Positions 9,609 through 17,321 of a DNA stretch of 64,000 nucleotides are shown piece after piece (position 1 is the first letter of the stretch; each line of letters starts with the position of its first letter). Under the pieces are notes generated by a model that saw only the letters and a program-made list of their open reading frames with translations, was not told the DNA's origin and searched no databases. The position numbers and the translations under genes are program-made. The stretch spans positions 37,896 through 101,895 of the forward strand of contig JBGTDU010000018.1 in the NCBI GenBank assembly GCA_041748175.1, given 5' to 3'. The stretch comes from JAHEJB01 sp041748175. GTDB lineage: Bacteria > Bacteroidota > Rhodothermia > Rhodothermales > Rubricoccaceae.

Positions 9609-9910
9609 TTATAAGAGCGTGAAGGATACGCCGAGCGAGAGCAATTCCCTGAACGGTAACTCCGAGCTGATATCGCGGTCGAACAGCGTTGCGAGCCCGA
9701 GATTTACATTCAGAATGTCGTTCATCGTCAGGGCAAGACTTTTCTCGAATACGGCGTCGAGGCGCTACCGCCAAACTGGTTCGCCGCCTGAAACGAGGAA
9801 CGGCGGGATGTCACGAGCACGTTCTCCATGATGTGCCCCGTGGCCTGATTGGTCAGATCAAGGCCAGCTTCGGTGCGCACGGGCTCGTCGGGCGCGTTGC
9901 CGGACATAAG
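9609..9910 (-). pseudogene. Decayed 3' end of a DUF3078-like outer-membrane protein gene
   Basis: Read on the minus strand, the DNA encodes PVRTEAGLDLTNQATGHIM with ENVLVTSR in one frame. After an out-of-frame jump near 9770 it encodes RLDAVFEKSLALTMND, FRELLSLGVSFTLL and a TAA at 9609-9611. The two pieces together resemble the C-terminal barrel strands of DUF3078 proteins, with about 20 residues missing at the junction. A TAG directly precedes the second piece in its own frame. No open frame continues upstream, so the N-terminal part is lost. I call it a frameshifted, truncated remnant. The rest of 9911-10075 shows nothing else recognisable. Confidence 0.6.
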
Positions 9911-10075
9911 GGCTGCAGGCGAGCAATATTTACCACCGTTTCCTTCAAGGCGACGAGAGGGGCGAGTGAGTCAGCGAGAAGCACTCGAAACATTGCGGCA
10001 GGATGGGCTCGTGAGCGATGACGGTCTGAAATGGACGCCCACACTATCGACAGTGATTACGTCGCCGGAACCAAC

Positions 10076-10106
10076 AAAAAGAGCCGCACCAGAATGGAGC
10101 GGCTCT
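10076..10106 (-). terminator. Rho-independent terminator of the H1-like gene
   Basis: On the minus strand an AGAGCCGC stem closes over a short loop with GCGGCTCT, immediately followed by TTTTT. It lies 27 bases after the stop codon of the H1-like gene, which is the expected place for its terminator. Confidence 0.85.
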
Positions 10107-10132
10107 AAATCGTCAGGGAAGGGCTCGAAGCC

Positions 10133-10312
10133 TTACATCGTGTTCTTGGATTCCTGGACTTCAATGCGGATGTCCTGCGCCATCTGCTTTAGTTCCTGCA
10201 TGCCCTTGCGGACACGCGTGCCAGCGGCCTTGTTCTTCTTGACGTAGAACTTGTTGAAATCGTCCGACATGTCTGCGACGAAGCTACTGAGCTGTTCGAA
10301 GCGATCAGCCAT
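10133..10312 (-). CDS. Histone H1-like DNA-binding protein, 59 aa
   Basis: The 59-residue reading frame begins MADRFEQLSSFVADMSDDF and continues through FNKFYVKKNKAAGTRVRKGM to end QESKNTM. The KAAGTRVRK basic segment followed by an amphipathic helix (MQELKQMAQDIRIEV) matches the short histone H1/Hc1-like proteins of Bacteroidota, which bind DNA and may condense the nucleoid. A strong terminator follows 27 bases downstream, and the start is set by the only in-frame ATG near the 5' end. It is a monocistronic unit. The family call is confident; the precise role in nucleoid architecture is not. Confidence 0.85.
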   Translation of the reverse strand: MADRFEQLSSFVADMSDDFNKFYVKKNKAAGTRVRKGMQELKQMAQDIRIEVQESKNTM

Positions 10313-10427
10313 TTATTCCTCCGGTCTTTGGGGTGATAAAAATGAGGGCATGGCTCGGACGATGAAGTGCCGGGAGCCAGGCGCCAGCGAGTGAGCGCCG
10401 CCAATGTACTTCGCACCCCCCAATGAG

Positions 10428-11210
10428 TCAAGGAAAAGTGCCGATTCCGGTTGATCTAGGCGGGGTTTTACCAACATCGCCTGGACGCCACGATAAAACC
10501 CCTCCCAAGTCGGTCCCATTTGGGAGGCCCGCTTCACGGAGTGAACGTGGCGTGGTCAGCCGGACCCCAACGGATGCTCCCACTTTTCGCAGGACCTCAA
10601 GGTCCCCGACGGCTGAGAGGGAGTTCAAGTCGTCAACTTCTACCGTAGCGAGCAGTGTCGGGCCATCAAACAGGCCTGCCTTCCGGTTGTTGGTGAAAGC
10701 AACGATGGCCGGTTCCGCTTGGCCAGAAGCCCTGAATGCGGCCTCAAGCGCGAGCAAGGCGGACGCTAAATCTGCCTCAACGCAATCGCCGTCTTTACCT
10801 GGCGCGAGGCTACCGACGACGGGGATTGCATTGCGCATCACGAGATCAACAAGCCAGTCTATTCTGCCGACCTCTACCTCGCCTCCATCGCCCATTCGGA
10901 GTAAGCCCCGATCCGAGCCGAGGATTCCCACAGCTGGTACGCCCGCATCATTCATCTCATGGACGATGCGACGGTTGAGTTCACGGATGGCCCGCTCAAC
11001 AAGTTGCTGAGCTGCCGGTCCCTTCCGCGCGTCATCGTCCAGGAGGCCGCGCGCCTCCAGCGTTCGTTCTACCCCCTCTCCGCCACCATGGACGAACACG
11101 ATCGGCCCCACGTGCGCTTGAACATCTCGAGCGAACGATGACAGGAAAAATGGATCGTCAAGGTGGTAGGCGTCGAGGAAAACAATGAGGACTGGGTGGA
11201 TTGGACTCAT
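10428..11210 (-). CDS. Divergent amino-acid-kinase fold protein (acetylglutamate kinase-like)
   Basis: The 260-residue product shows the amino-acid-kinase pattern of N-acetylglutamate kinase in degenerate form. GPIVFVHGGGEGVERTLEAR (residues about 35-54) is the substrate-binding glycine motif. NAIPVVGSLAPGKDGDCVEA followed by DLASALLALE matches the nucleotide-site aspartate region. AFTNNRKAGLFDG resembles the LTDVxGVLD loop. The N-terminal catalytic Lys of the usual K-x-GG strand is absent; the sequence there is LIVFLDAYHL. It may therefore be a regulatory or repurposed homologue. No arginine genes are adjacent. Confidence 0.6.
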   Translation of the reverse strand: MSPIHPVLIVFLDAYHLDDPFFLSSFARDVQAHVGPIVFVHGGGEGVERTLEARGLLDDDARKGPAAQQLVERAIRELNRRIVHEMNDAGVPAVGILGSDRGLLRMGDGGEVEVGRIDWLVDLVMRNAIPVVGSLAPGKDGDCVEADLASALLALEAAFRASGQAEPAIVAFTNNRKAGLFDGPTLLATVEVDDLNSLSAVGDLEVLRKVGASVGVRLTTPRSLREAGLPNGTDLGGVLSWRPGDVGKTPPRSTGIGTFP

Positions 11211-11470
11211 GAAGGAATGATAGCCTGGCGAAGGGTGAACGGAGAAGGGAGGAATGTGCGAGGGTAAGGCGTGGAAACGGCCCGGCGCTGCGTCACCTGA
11301 AAGCGCGAGAGATCAAGCGTAAGAAATCATAAATCCGTGATCCACTGCCCTACCCTGTCACACGCACGACCTACTATCTACGTTGGGCAACTTGTCCACA
11401 CTGCTTGCGGTCGGGCGCTTCACCTCGTTCATTGCAAGCCCAAACATCTCCCCTGCTACAACAGCGCCGA
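11211..11470. other. Divergent promoter region upstream of dnaE
   Basis: These 260 bases separate the minus-strand kinase-like gene from dnaE and must hold both promoters. I see no repeat, riboswitch or convincing consensus promoter. An in-frame GTG at 11405 extends the dnaE frame, but the added residues look non-coding. Confidence 0.4.
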
Positions 11471-14400
11471 ATGTCCGACTTCTGCCACCTCCATTGCCAC
11501 ACACAGTACTCCCTCCTCGACGGTGCTGCAAGGATAAAGGACCTTGTTTCCAGAGCCGCAGAGCTGGAAATGCCGGCCATCGCCATCACAGATCACGGGA
11601 ATCTGTACGGCGTTCCTGAGTTTTACACCAAGGCGAAGGAGGTCGGCGTCCAGCCCATCATCGGCTGCGAGTTCTATATCGCGCCTTCGGGTATGGAGGA
11701 AAAATCGGATCGCACCCGCTACCACCAGGTGCTGCTAGCGAAGAACGAAATCGGCTACCGCAACCTCATCAAGCTCTCGTCGGATAGCTTCACCGGCGGC
11801 TACTACTATCGCCCGCGAATCGACAAAGACACCTTGCGGCAGCACAGCGAGGGCCTCATCGCCACGACCTGCTGCCTGCAGGGCGAGGTTCTCCAGGCCA
11901 TCCTGTTGAAGGGCGAGGATGCGGCAAAGCTGATATTCCGCGAGTATCTCGACATCTTCGGTGCGGACTATTACATCGAGCTGCAAGACCACAACATCGA
12001 GGACCAGCGGAAGTGCAACGCAGTTCTGGTCCGGTGGGCAACGGAGTTTGGCGTGAAGGCCATCGTCACGAACGATGTGCACTACGTCAATCAGGAAGAC
12101 GCGGAGGCCCAGGATATTCTGCTTTGCCTTCAAACCAACAAAGACTACGCGGATCCGAAACGTCTGAAGTTTGAGAACGACCAGTTCTTCTTCAAGTCGG
12201 GAGAAGAGATGCGGACGTCGTTCCAGACTTCCATCAATCAGGGCGTGTTTGGGGATGCGGGGCTCGTTGATGCCGCGATGGAAGCGACCCGCGAAGTAGC
12301 CGAAAAGTGCCTGTTCGATCTCAATATGGGCGATCTGCTCATGCCGCACTTCCCCATTCCCGCCGAGTTTGAAGGACCCGACGCTTACCTGCGTCATCTC
12401 AGTTACGAGCGCGCGGTGAGCCGCTACGGCGAGGTCACCGAGGGTATCCGCGAACGCCTCAACCTTGAGCTCGCGGTCATCGCGAGCATGGGATACGCTG
12501 GCTACTTCCTCATCGTGCAGGACTTCACCACCGAGGCCCGCAGGCTCGGCGTGTCCGTCGGGCCGGGGCGAGGCTCGGCAACGGGATCGTGCGTCGCCTA
12601 TTGCCTCGGCATCACCAACATCGACCCGTTGAAGTACGATCTCCTCTTCGAGCGCTTCCTCAACGCCGAGCGCATCTCGATGCCGGACATCGACATCGAC
12701 TTCGACGACCGAGGGCGCGCGAAAGTGATCGACTATGTCGTCAGGAAGTATGGCCGCGAGTCCGTCTGCCAGATCGTGACGTTCGGAACGATGGGCGCAA
12801 AGTCCGTCATCCGCGACGTGGCGCGCGTCCTTTCTATCCCGCTCTCGGAAGCCGACCGCATCGCGAAACTCATCCCCGACGGCGTCAAGGTTTCGCTGGA
12901 AGACGCCAAACGAGATGTTCCCGAGTTCCGTGCGCTGTGGAAGTCCGAGGATCCACAGATCCGCAATCTCGTCAAGCACGCCACCGTCCTTGAAGGCGCC
13001 GCGCGCCACACGGGCGTCCACGCCGCGGGCGTCATCATCGCGCCTGGCAACGTGTCGCAATACGTTCCCGTAGCGGTCCAGAAAGGCAAGAACGGCTCCA
13101 GCGACACGCTCACCACGCAGTACGATGGCAAGTGGATCGAGGAATTCGGTCTCCTCAAAATGGACTTCCTTGGGCTGAAAACGCTCACCATCCTGACGGA
13201 CGCCCTCGCCCTCATTAAGGAGAACCACGGCGAGGACATCGACCTCGACGCCATTCCGCTCGACGACGAGCTAACGTATAAGCTGTTCCAACGCGGCGAC
13301 ACGGTCGCCATCTTCCAGTTCGAGTCCGACGGCATGCGCGAGTACCTCCGGCAACTCAAACCCACCGAGCTAAACGACCTCATCGCGATGAACGCCCTGT
13401 ACCGTCCGGGGCCGATGAAGCTCATCCCCAACTACATCAAGCGGAAGCACGGCCAGGAGAAAGTTGACTACCCACACGACATGTTGGAGAACATCCTCGA
13501 ACCGACGTACGGGGTCACTGTGTATCAGGAACAGGTAATGCAGATTGCTCAGGTCATGGGCGGCTACACGCTCGGCGGCGCCGACATCCTCCGCCGCGCG
13601 ATGGGCAAGAAGGACCCGAAGGAGATGGCCAAGCAGCGTGTGGTGTTTCAGGAGGGTGCGGCGGCAAAAAGCGTGGACAAGCGAACCGCAAGCAAGGTCT
13701 TCGACATCATGGAGGAGTTCGCGGGCTACGGCTTCAACAAGAGCCACAGCGCGGCCTACTCGCTCGTGGCCTACCAGGCAGCGTACCTCAAGGCGCACTT
13801 CCCCGCCGAGTTCATGGCCGCCGTGCTCACGAACGACATGCACGACTCCAAGCGGCTCGCCAACGAACTGGAAGCGACCCGACAGATGGGCCTCGACATC
13901 CTCCCGCCGTGCGTAAACCGCTCCCTGGCGCACTTCACGGTCGAGAACGGCGCCATTCGGTTCGGACTCGCAGCCATCAAGGGCGTCGGCCACGGAGCCA
14001 TTGAAGCCATCGTAGAGGCGCGCGAAAAGTCGGGCGGCACGTTTGAGGACATCTTCGATTTGGTGCGCGGTCTCGATTTGCGTTCGGTTGGGAAAAAAAC
14101 GCTTGAAGCGCTCGCTCTAACCGGTTCGCTGGACCAGTTCAGCGGCTCACGTGCCCAGTTTTCCGCCGCTGTTAAACTGGCGTGGGATTTTGCGCAGAAG
14201 CATCAGGCCGATCAAGCCGCCGGCCAGAACTCGCTCTTCGGAGGCGGCGGCGAGGCCGAGACCTTCAAGCCCGCCCTTCCCGTCGTCGATGCGTGGAGCC
14301 AAGGAGAAACGCTCCGCAACGAGCGCGATTTGATGGGCTTCTACGTCTCCGGCCATCCGCTGGACGACTACTCTCCCGAAGTCCGTGCCTTTTCAACAAT

Positions 14401-14938
14401 GAAGCTCGGCGATGCCGACAGCATCCCGCACGAGAGCACCCAAACCGTGTGCGGCATCATCACGGAAGTCACCCGCCGGACGACCAAGCAGGGAAAGCCG
14501 ATTGCCTGGATCACGCTCGAAGACACGACCGGCTCCGCCGAAGTCGTGCTCTTTGCCCAAACCGTGGACAAATGCGGCCACGTTTTGGCAGTTGATGAAG
14601 TCGTGCTCGTGCGAGGCAAAGCCGAAACCTCCGGTGAACTCAAGCTCATCGCCAACGATGTGCTGCCGATGTGGAAGGTCCGCGAGCAGATGGTCAAGGC
14701 CATCGTCCTCCACATCGACGCGGACACGACCGAGCCATCCAAACTCGACGACCTCGCCACCCTCTGCGAGCACAACAAAGGCACCGCCAAACTCTACTTC
14801 GACGTCGAATCCACCGAACTCGCCAAACCCGTCCGCCTCCACGCCCGCACCGCCGTTGTGGAGCCAACGCCAGAGCTGATGAAGGGGCTTGGGAAGTTGT
14901 TTGGAAGGGAAGCCGTGATGTTGGAAAGTGAGGGCTAG
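11471..14938 (+). CDS. dnaE: DNA polymerase III alpha subunit, DnaE1 type
   Basis: This is the replicative polymerase, 1155 residues from ATG 11471 (MSDFCHLHCHTQYSLLDG). The order is PHP domain from residue 1, then the Pol IIIA palm with GRGSATGSCVAYCLGI (about 364-379) and the catalytic acids in MPDIDIDFDDRGR (about 403-415). A tandem HhH region follows, then a clamp-binding peptide QNSLF (919-923), and an OB fold (about 990-1075, VCGIITEVTRRTTKQGKPIA). The start is fixed by alignment to the family N-terminus. It appears complete, with normal length for DnaE1. Long antisense frames across it are coding-bias shadows. Confidence 0.97.
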   Translation: MSDFCHLHCHTQYSLLDGAARIKDLVSRAAELEMPAIAITDHGNLYGVPEFYTKAKEVGVQPIIGCEFYIAPSGMEEKSDRTRYHQVLLAKNEIGYRNLIKLSSDSFTGGYYYRPRIDKDTLRQHSEGLIATTCCLQGEVLQAILLKGEDAAKLIFREYLDIFGADYYIELQDHNIEDQRKCNAVLVRWATEFGVKAIVTNDVHYVNQEDAEAQDILLCLQTNKDYADPKRLKFENDQFFFKSGEEMRTSFQTSINQGVFGDAGLVDAAMEATREVAEKCLFDLNMGDLLMPHFPIPAEFEGPDAYLRHLSYERAVSRYGEVTEGIRERLNLELAVIASMGYAGYFLIVQDFTTEARRLGVSVGPGRGSATGSCVAYCLGITNIDPLKYDLLFERFLNAERISMPDIDIDFDDRGRAKVIDYVVRKYGRESVCQIVTFGTMGAKSVIRDVARVLSIPLSEADRIAKLIPDGVKVSLEDAKRDVPEFRALWKSEDPQIRNLVKHATVLEGAARHTGVHAAGVIIAPGNVSQYVPVAVQKGKNGSSDTLTTQYDGKWIEEFGLLKMDFLGLKTLTILTDALALIKENHGEDIDLDAIPLDDELTYKLFQRGDTVAIFQFESDGMREYLRQLKPTELNDLIAMNALYRPGPMKLIPNYIKRKHGQEKVDYPHDMLENILEPTYGVTVYQEQVMQIAQVMGGYTLGGADILRRAMGKKDPKEMAKQRVVFQEGAAAKSVDKRTASKVFDIMEEFAGYGFNKSHSAAYSLVAYQAAYLKAHFPAEFMAAVLTNDMHDSKRLANELEATRQMGLDILPPCVNRSLAHFTVENGAIRFGLAAIKGVGHGAIEAIVEAREKSGGTFEDIFDLVRGLDLRSVGKKTLEALALTGSLDQFSGSRAQFSAAVKLAWDFAQKHQADQAAGQNSLFGGGGEAETFKPALPVVDAWSQGETLRNERDLMGFYVSGHPLDDYSPEVRAFSTMKLGDADSIPHESTQTVCGIITEVTRRTTKQGKPIAWITLEDTTGSAEVVLFAQTVDKCGHVLAVDEVVLVRGKAETSGELKLIANDVLPMWKVREQMVKAIVLHIDADTTEPSKLDDLATLCEHNKGTAKLYFDVESTELAKPVRLHARTAVVEPTPELMKGLGKLFGREAVMLESEG

Positions 14939-14971
14939 GAGCACACACGCTATTAATAATCTTCCATCAAA

Positions 14972-15509
14972 GTCATACCCGCGAAGGCGGGGACCCATTC
15001 AACAAGGTTAGCGCAAATGGCGGCAGCGGCACGGAGCGCAACAACACCTGCTTACTTGGAAACTGGATTGCCGACTGATCGGCCTCGGTTGACGAAATAG
15101 ATCCCTAAGCCCCACCCAACCGGTTGAACAAATCATACCAGTTGGGATTGTCCTTTTCAATCAAACGGATCTTCCACGCCCGGTTCCACTTCTTGAGCTG
15201 CTTTTCCCTCCTGATGGCATCCTGAATATCATTATGGCGCTCGTAGTAGACGAGCCGGTGAACGTGGTATTCCTTCGTAAACCCATCAACGGATTCCTGC
15301 TTGTGCTCCCACGTACGCGACGCGAGCGAACCGGTGACGCCGATGTAAAGCGTGCCATGCTTCTTGCTCGCCAAAATGTACGTGTAGCCGGGCCGGGGCA
15401 TTTTCGAGCGGACGGTTGCCTAATGATGCAAACAGATTAGGACTCGGCCCACAAACACTCCTGCTCCTCGCTGATTTGTGGAATAGGTTCCCGCCTTCGC
15501 GGGAATGAC
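14972..15509 (-). mobile_element. GIY-YIG cassette A with 29-bp terminal inverted repeats
   Basis: The element is bounded by 29-base inverted ends at 14972-15000 and 15481-15509, each reading GTCAT, then CCCGCGAAGGCGGG, then ACC.ATTC from outside inwards, with only a few mismatches. Each end is also a small hairpin. Inside is one intact GIY-YIG nuclease gene. It lies 33 bases after the dnaE stop. Cassette B, 647 bases downstream, is a diverged copy in the same orientation. Similarity also continues weakly past the right end (TATTCCGAC..AATCCACCGA), so tandem duplication of a larger unit may explain the pair. Confidence 0.7.
15105..15401 (-). CDS. Small GIY-YIG nuclease (copy A)
   Basis: This 98-residue protein is a minimal GIY-YIG endonuclease domain. 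YTYILAS (residues 7-13) is the GIY strand and TLYIGVT (17-23) the YIG strand. SLASRTWEHKQ supplies the catalytic Arg and the following His. VYYERHND and AIRREKQLKKW carry the Tyr and metal-binding Glu. Such proteins are often misnamed UvrC; no UvrC domains are present here. It is the sole gene in a cassette with inverted terminal repeats. It is 87% identical to the copy at 15752-16048 (85 of 98 positions), with differences clustered around residues 24-44 and at the C-terminus. Confidence 0.92.
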   Translation of the reverse strand: MPRPGYTYILASKKHGTLYIGVTGSLASRTWEHKQESVDGFTKEYHVHRLVYYERHNDIQDAIRREKQLKKWNRAWKIRLIEKDNPNWYDLFNRLGGA

Positions 15510-15618
15510 TATTTTCGGCTAGTTGCTCCAAATCGTATTCCGACGTGCAATCCACCGATCTCACCAAACCCGCCTGCCTCAACCCTGCCATCTCCCGTAC
15601 GCGTTCATCCCCCATACT
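15510..15618. repeat. Spacer between the two GIY-YIG cassettes
   Basis: This 109-base spacer contains TATTCCGAC, then AATCCACCGATCTCACCA. A similar block follows cassette B at about 16198-16240 (TATTCCGAC, then AATCCACCGAGCTCACCA). The duplicated unit therefore seems to extend beyond the inverted repeats, giving a period of 647 bases. Confidence 0.5.
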
Positions 15619-16178
15619 GTCATCCCCGCGAAGGCGGGGACCCATTCAACAAGGTTAGCGCAAATGGCGGCAGCGGCACGGAGCGCAGTAACAGCTGCTT
15701 ACTTGGAAACTGGATTGCCGACTGATCGGCCTCGGTTGAGGAAATAGATCCCTACACCCCACCCAACTGATTAAACAAATCAAACCAGTTTGGATTTGCC
15801 CTCTCAATCAAACGGATCTTCCACGCCCGATTCCACTTCTTGAGCTGCTTTTCCCTCCTGATGGCATCCTGAATATCATTATGGCGCTCGTAGTAGACGA
15901 GCCGGTGAACGTGGTAGTCCTTCGTGAATCCTTCTACCTGCCCTTGCTTGTGTTGGCCTACACGCGACGCGAGCGAACTCGTAACGCCGATGTAAAGCGT
16001 GCCATGCTTCTTGCTCGCCAAAATGTACGTGTAGCCGGGCCGGGGCATTTTCGTGTGTGCGGTTGCTCAATGATGCCCACAGGTTAAGACTCGGCCCACA
16101 AACAATTCTGCTCCTCGGCGAATTGTGGAATGGGTTCCCGCCGCAGCCTGTGCCCGCGAAGGCGGGTGCGGGAATGAC
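15619..16178 (-). mobile_element. GIY-YIG cassette B, right end interrupted
   Basis: The left end (15619-15647) is a GTCAT plus CCCGCGAAGGCGGGG hairpin nearly identical to that of cassette A. The right end (16128-16178) has the same outer and inner sequences, but they are split by about 28 extra bases containing another CCCGCGAAGGCGGG palindrome. Excluding those bases, the cassette is the same length as A. The nuclease gene is intact. The insertion shows that such small palindromes move or expand independently of the nuclease gene. Confidence 0.68.
15752..16048 (-). CDS. Small GIY-YIG nuclease (copy B)
   Basis: This 98-residue paralogue of the copy at 15105-15401 keeps every catalytic feature: YTYILAS, TLYIGVT, the Arg in SLASRVGQHKQ, and the Glu in AIRREKQLKKW. 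The central run from VHRLVYYERH to KIRLIE is unchanged between copies, while the loop after the catalytic Arg differs (RVGQHKQGQVEG against RTWEHKQESVDG). That pattern fits changed DNA recognition or relaxed selection. The protein lacks any fused DNA-binding domain. It is expected to be a cytosolic DNA nuclease; a part in spreading its own cassette is inference. Confidence 0.92.
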   Translation of the reverse strand: MPRPGYTYILASKKHGTLYIGVTSSLASRVGQHKQGQVEGFTKDYHVHRLVYYERHNDIQDAIRREKQLKKWNRAWKIRLIERANPNWFDLFNQLGGV

Positions 16179-16346
16179 TTGTTTGGTAGTTTTGGATTAT
16201 TCCGACCCAACTATGACCGAATCCACCGAGCTCACCAGGCCCCTCCGCCCCAATGCCAGCACTTGTTTCTCCACAACGACTAGCGAGCACCGCGCATGCT
16301 CACTCTCCTCGAATTGTTTTCCAATATTAACGACGAGTGTGGCGTT
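16179..16346. other. Intergenic region after cassette B
   Basis: Apart from the block similar to the inter-cassette spacer (about 16198-16260), nothing recognisable is present before the cytochrome stop codon. Confidence 0.4.
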
Positions 16347-17270
16347 CTATTCCACGTCAGGAAATAACGGATTTCGCTCGAAGACGGCTGGATCGTAGAC
16401 CGCGTCGATGGGACGCGGAGATCCTGGATAGTCCGCAGTCTTGTCGGGATAGACCGGCCGCGGCTTGGAGTTGATATACGCGGATATATGCTGCGCTTCC
16501 TCGTTGGTTACGATGCCTGGATTTGTGAGAGGCATGGCGTAGCGAATGTATCCAGCCAACGTATAAATGCGGGCATTTCCGGCCCCGTCGTTCCACGAGT
16601 TGTCGCCCCATAGCGGCCCGGGCTTGGCAAGCCCGAGATCGACGCCCTGCCCGTCGGCGGCGTGGCACATCGTGCAATGCAGGTTGAAGAGCGACGCTCC
16701 CCTCCCGACATCGAGTTCGCCGATAGGGATTCGCTCTTCCGTTGGGATCTCATTCAAACCGCGCCACGCGGGGGATTCGCCCACCGGCTGACCCTGTCCC
16801 AGCCATGCGATGTAGGCCGAGAGCGCAAGCAGTTCGGGGCTGTCGTATGGTGGAGCCGTCCCGTTCATGCTCCGCAGAAAACATCCACGAATGCGGTCTT
16901 CGAGCGTCACCAGGCGCCCATCGCGGGACCGGTACATCGGAAAAAGACTGGCGACACCAACCAGCGGAAGGGCCCCTTCTCGCTGCCCTGCATTGAGATG
17001 GCAGTTGCTACATGACAGCGTGTTTCCTACGTACTCGGCGGCCATAGTCGGCGTCTCCTGCATCAGCCGAAGCCCTAACTTAATCTGCTCCGCCAGCGCC
17101 GAGTCGTCGGGAAGTGGTGCCGTGACCGGATCCCATGGAAGCGAATCCACGGAGGCGAGCAGAGCAGTGGCGGGCACCAGGCGGGACGCATCGGCAGTTT
17201 CGGCCGATTCGCTACCGCAACCTGCCACGAGAAACACAAGCATCCCGCCCATGGCGAAAAAGACGCGCAT
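16347..17270 (-). CDS. Dihaem cytochrome c, thiosulfate dehydrogenase (TsdA)-like
   Basis: The 307-residue exported protein starts at ATG 17268-17270, which gives a lipoprotein signal ending LVAGC. Two c-type haem sites are present: CSNCH (about residues 85-89) and CTMCH (about 196-200). The stretch FPMYRSRDGRLVTLEDRIRG, then CFLRSMNG, matches TsdA, where the Cys (here about residue 130) is the unusual axial ligand of haem 1. By family, it would oxidise thiosulfate to tetrathionate or the reverse in the periplasm. TsdA is normally soluble rather than a lipoprotein, so function is probable, not certain. Confidence 0.78.
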   Translation of the reverse strand: MRVFFAMGGMLVFLVAGCGSESAETADASRLVPATALLASVDSLPWDPVTAPLPDDSALAEQIKLGLRLMQETPTMAAEYVGNTLSCSNCHLNAGQREGALPLVGVASLFPMYRSRDGRLVTLEDRIRGCFLRSMNGTAPPYDSPELLALSAYIAWLGQGQPVGESPAWRGLNEIPTEERIPIGELDVGRGASLFNLHCTMCHAADGQGVDLGLAKPGPLWGDNSWNDGAGNARIYTLAGYIRYAMPLTNPGIVTNEEAQHISAYINSKPRPVYPDKTADYPGSPRPIDAVYDPAVFERNPLFPDVE

Positions 17271-17321
17271 ATAGGATTTCTCAAAGGTTCGTACGGCACC
17301 AAGGTACAAGGGCACGTTGCC

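Noticed and set aside
11735..13228. A long open frame (497 codons) on the minus strand across dnaE
   Set aside because: It lies wholly within dnaE, opposite a well-conserved enzyme, and has no recognisable family. It is a codon-bias shadow.
15105..16048. The two GIY-YIG genes as UvrC fragments
   Set aside because: Full UvrC has UVR and HhH domains and about 600 residues; these are complete 98-residue domains with their own starts and stops.
14972..16178. The repeated palindromes as a CRISPR array
   Set aside because: The repeats are only a few copies, are separated by hundreds of bases and have no uniform spacers or cas genes.
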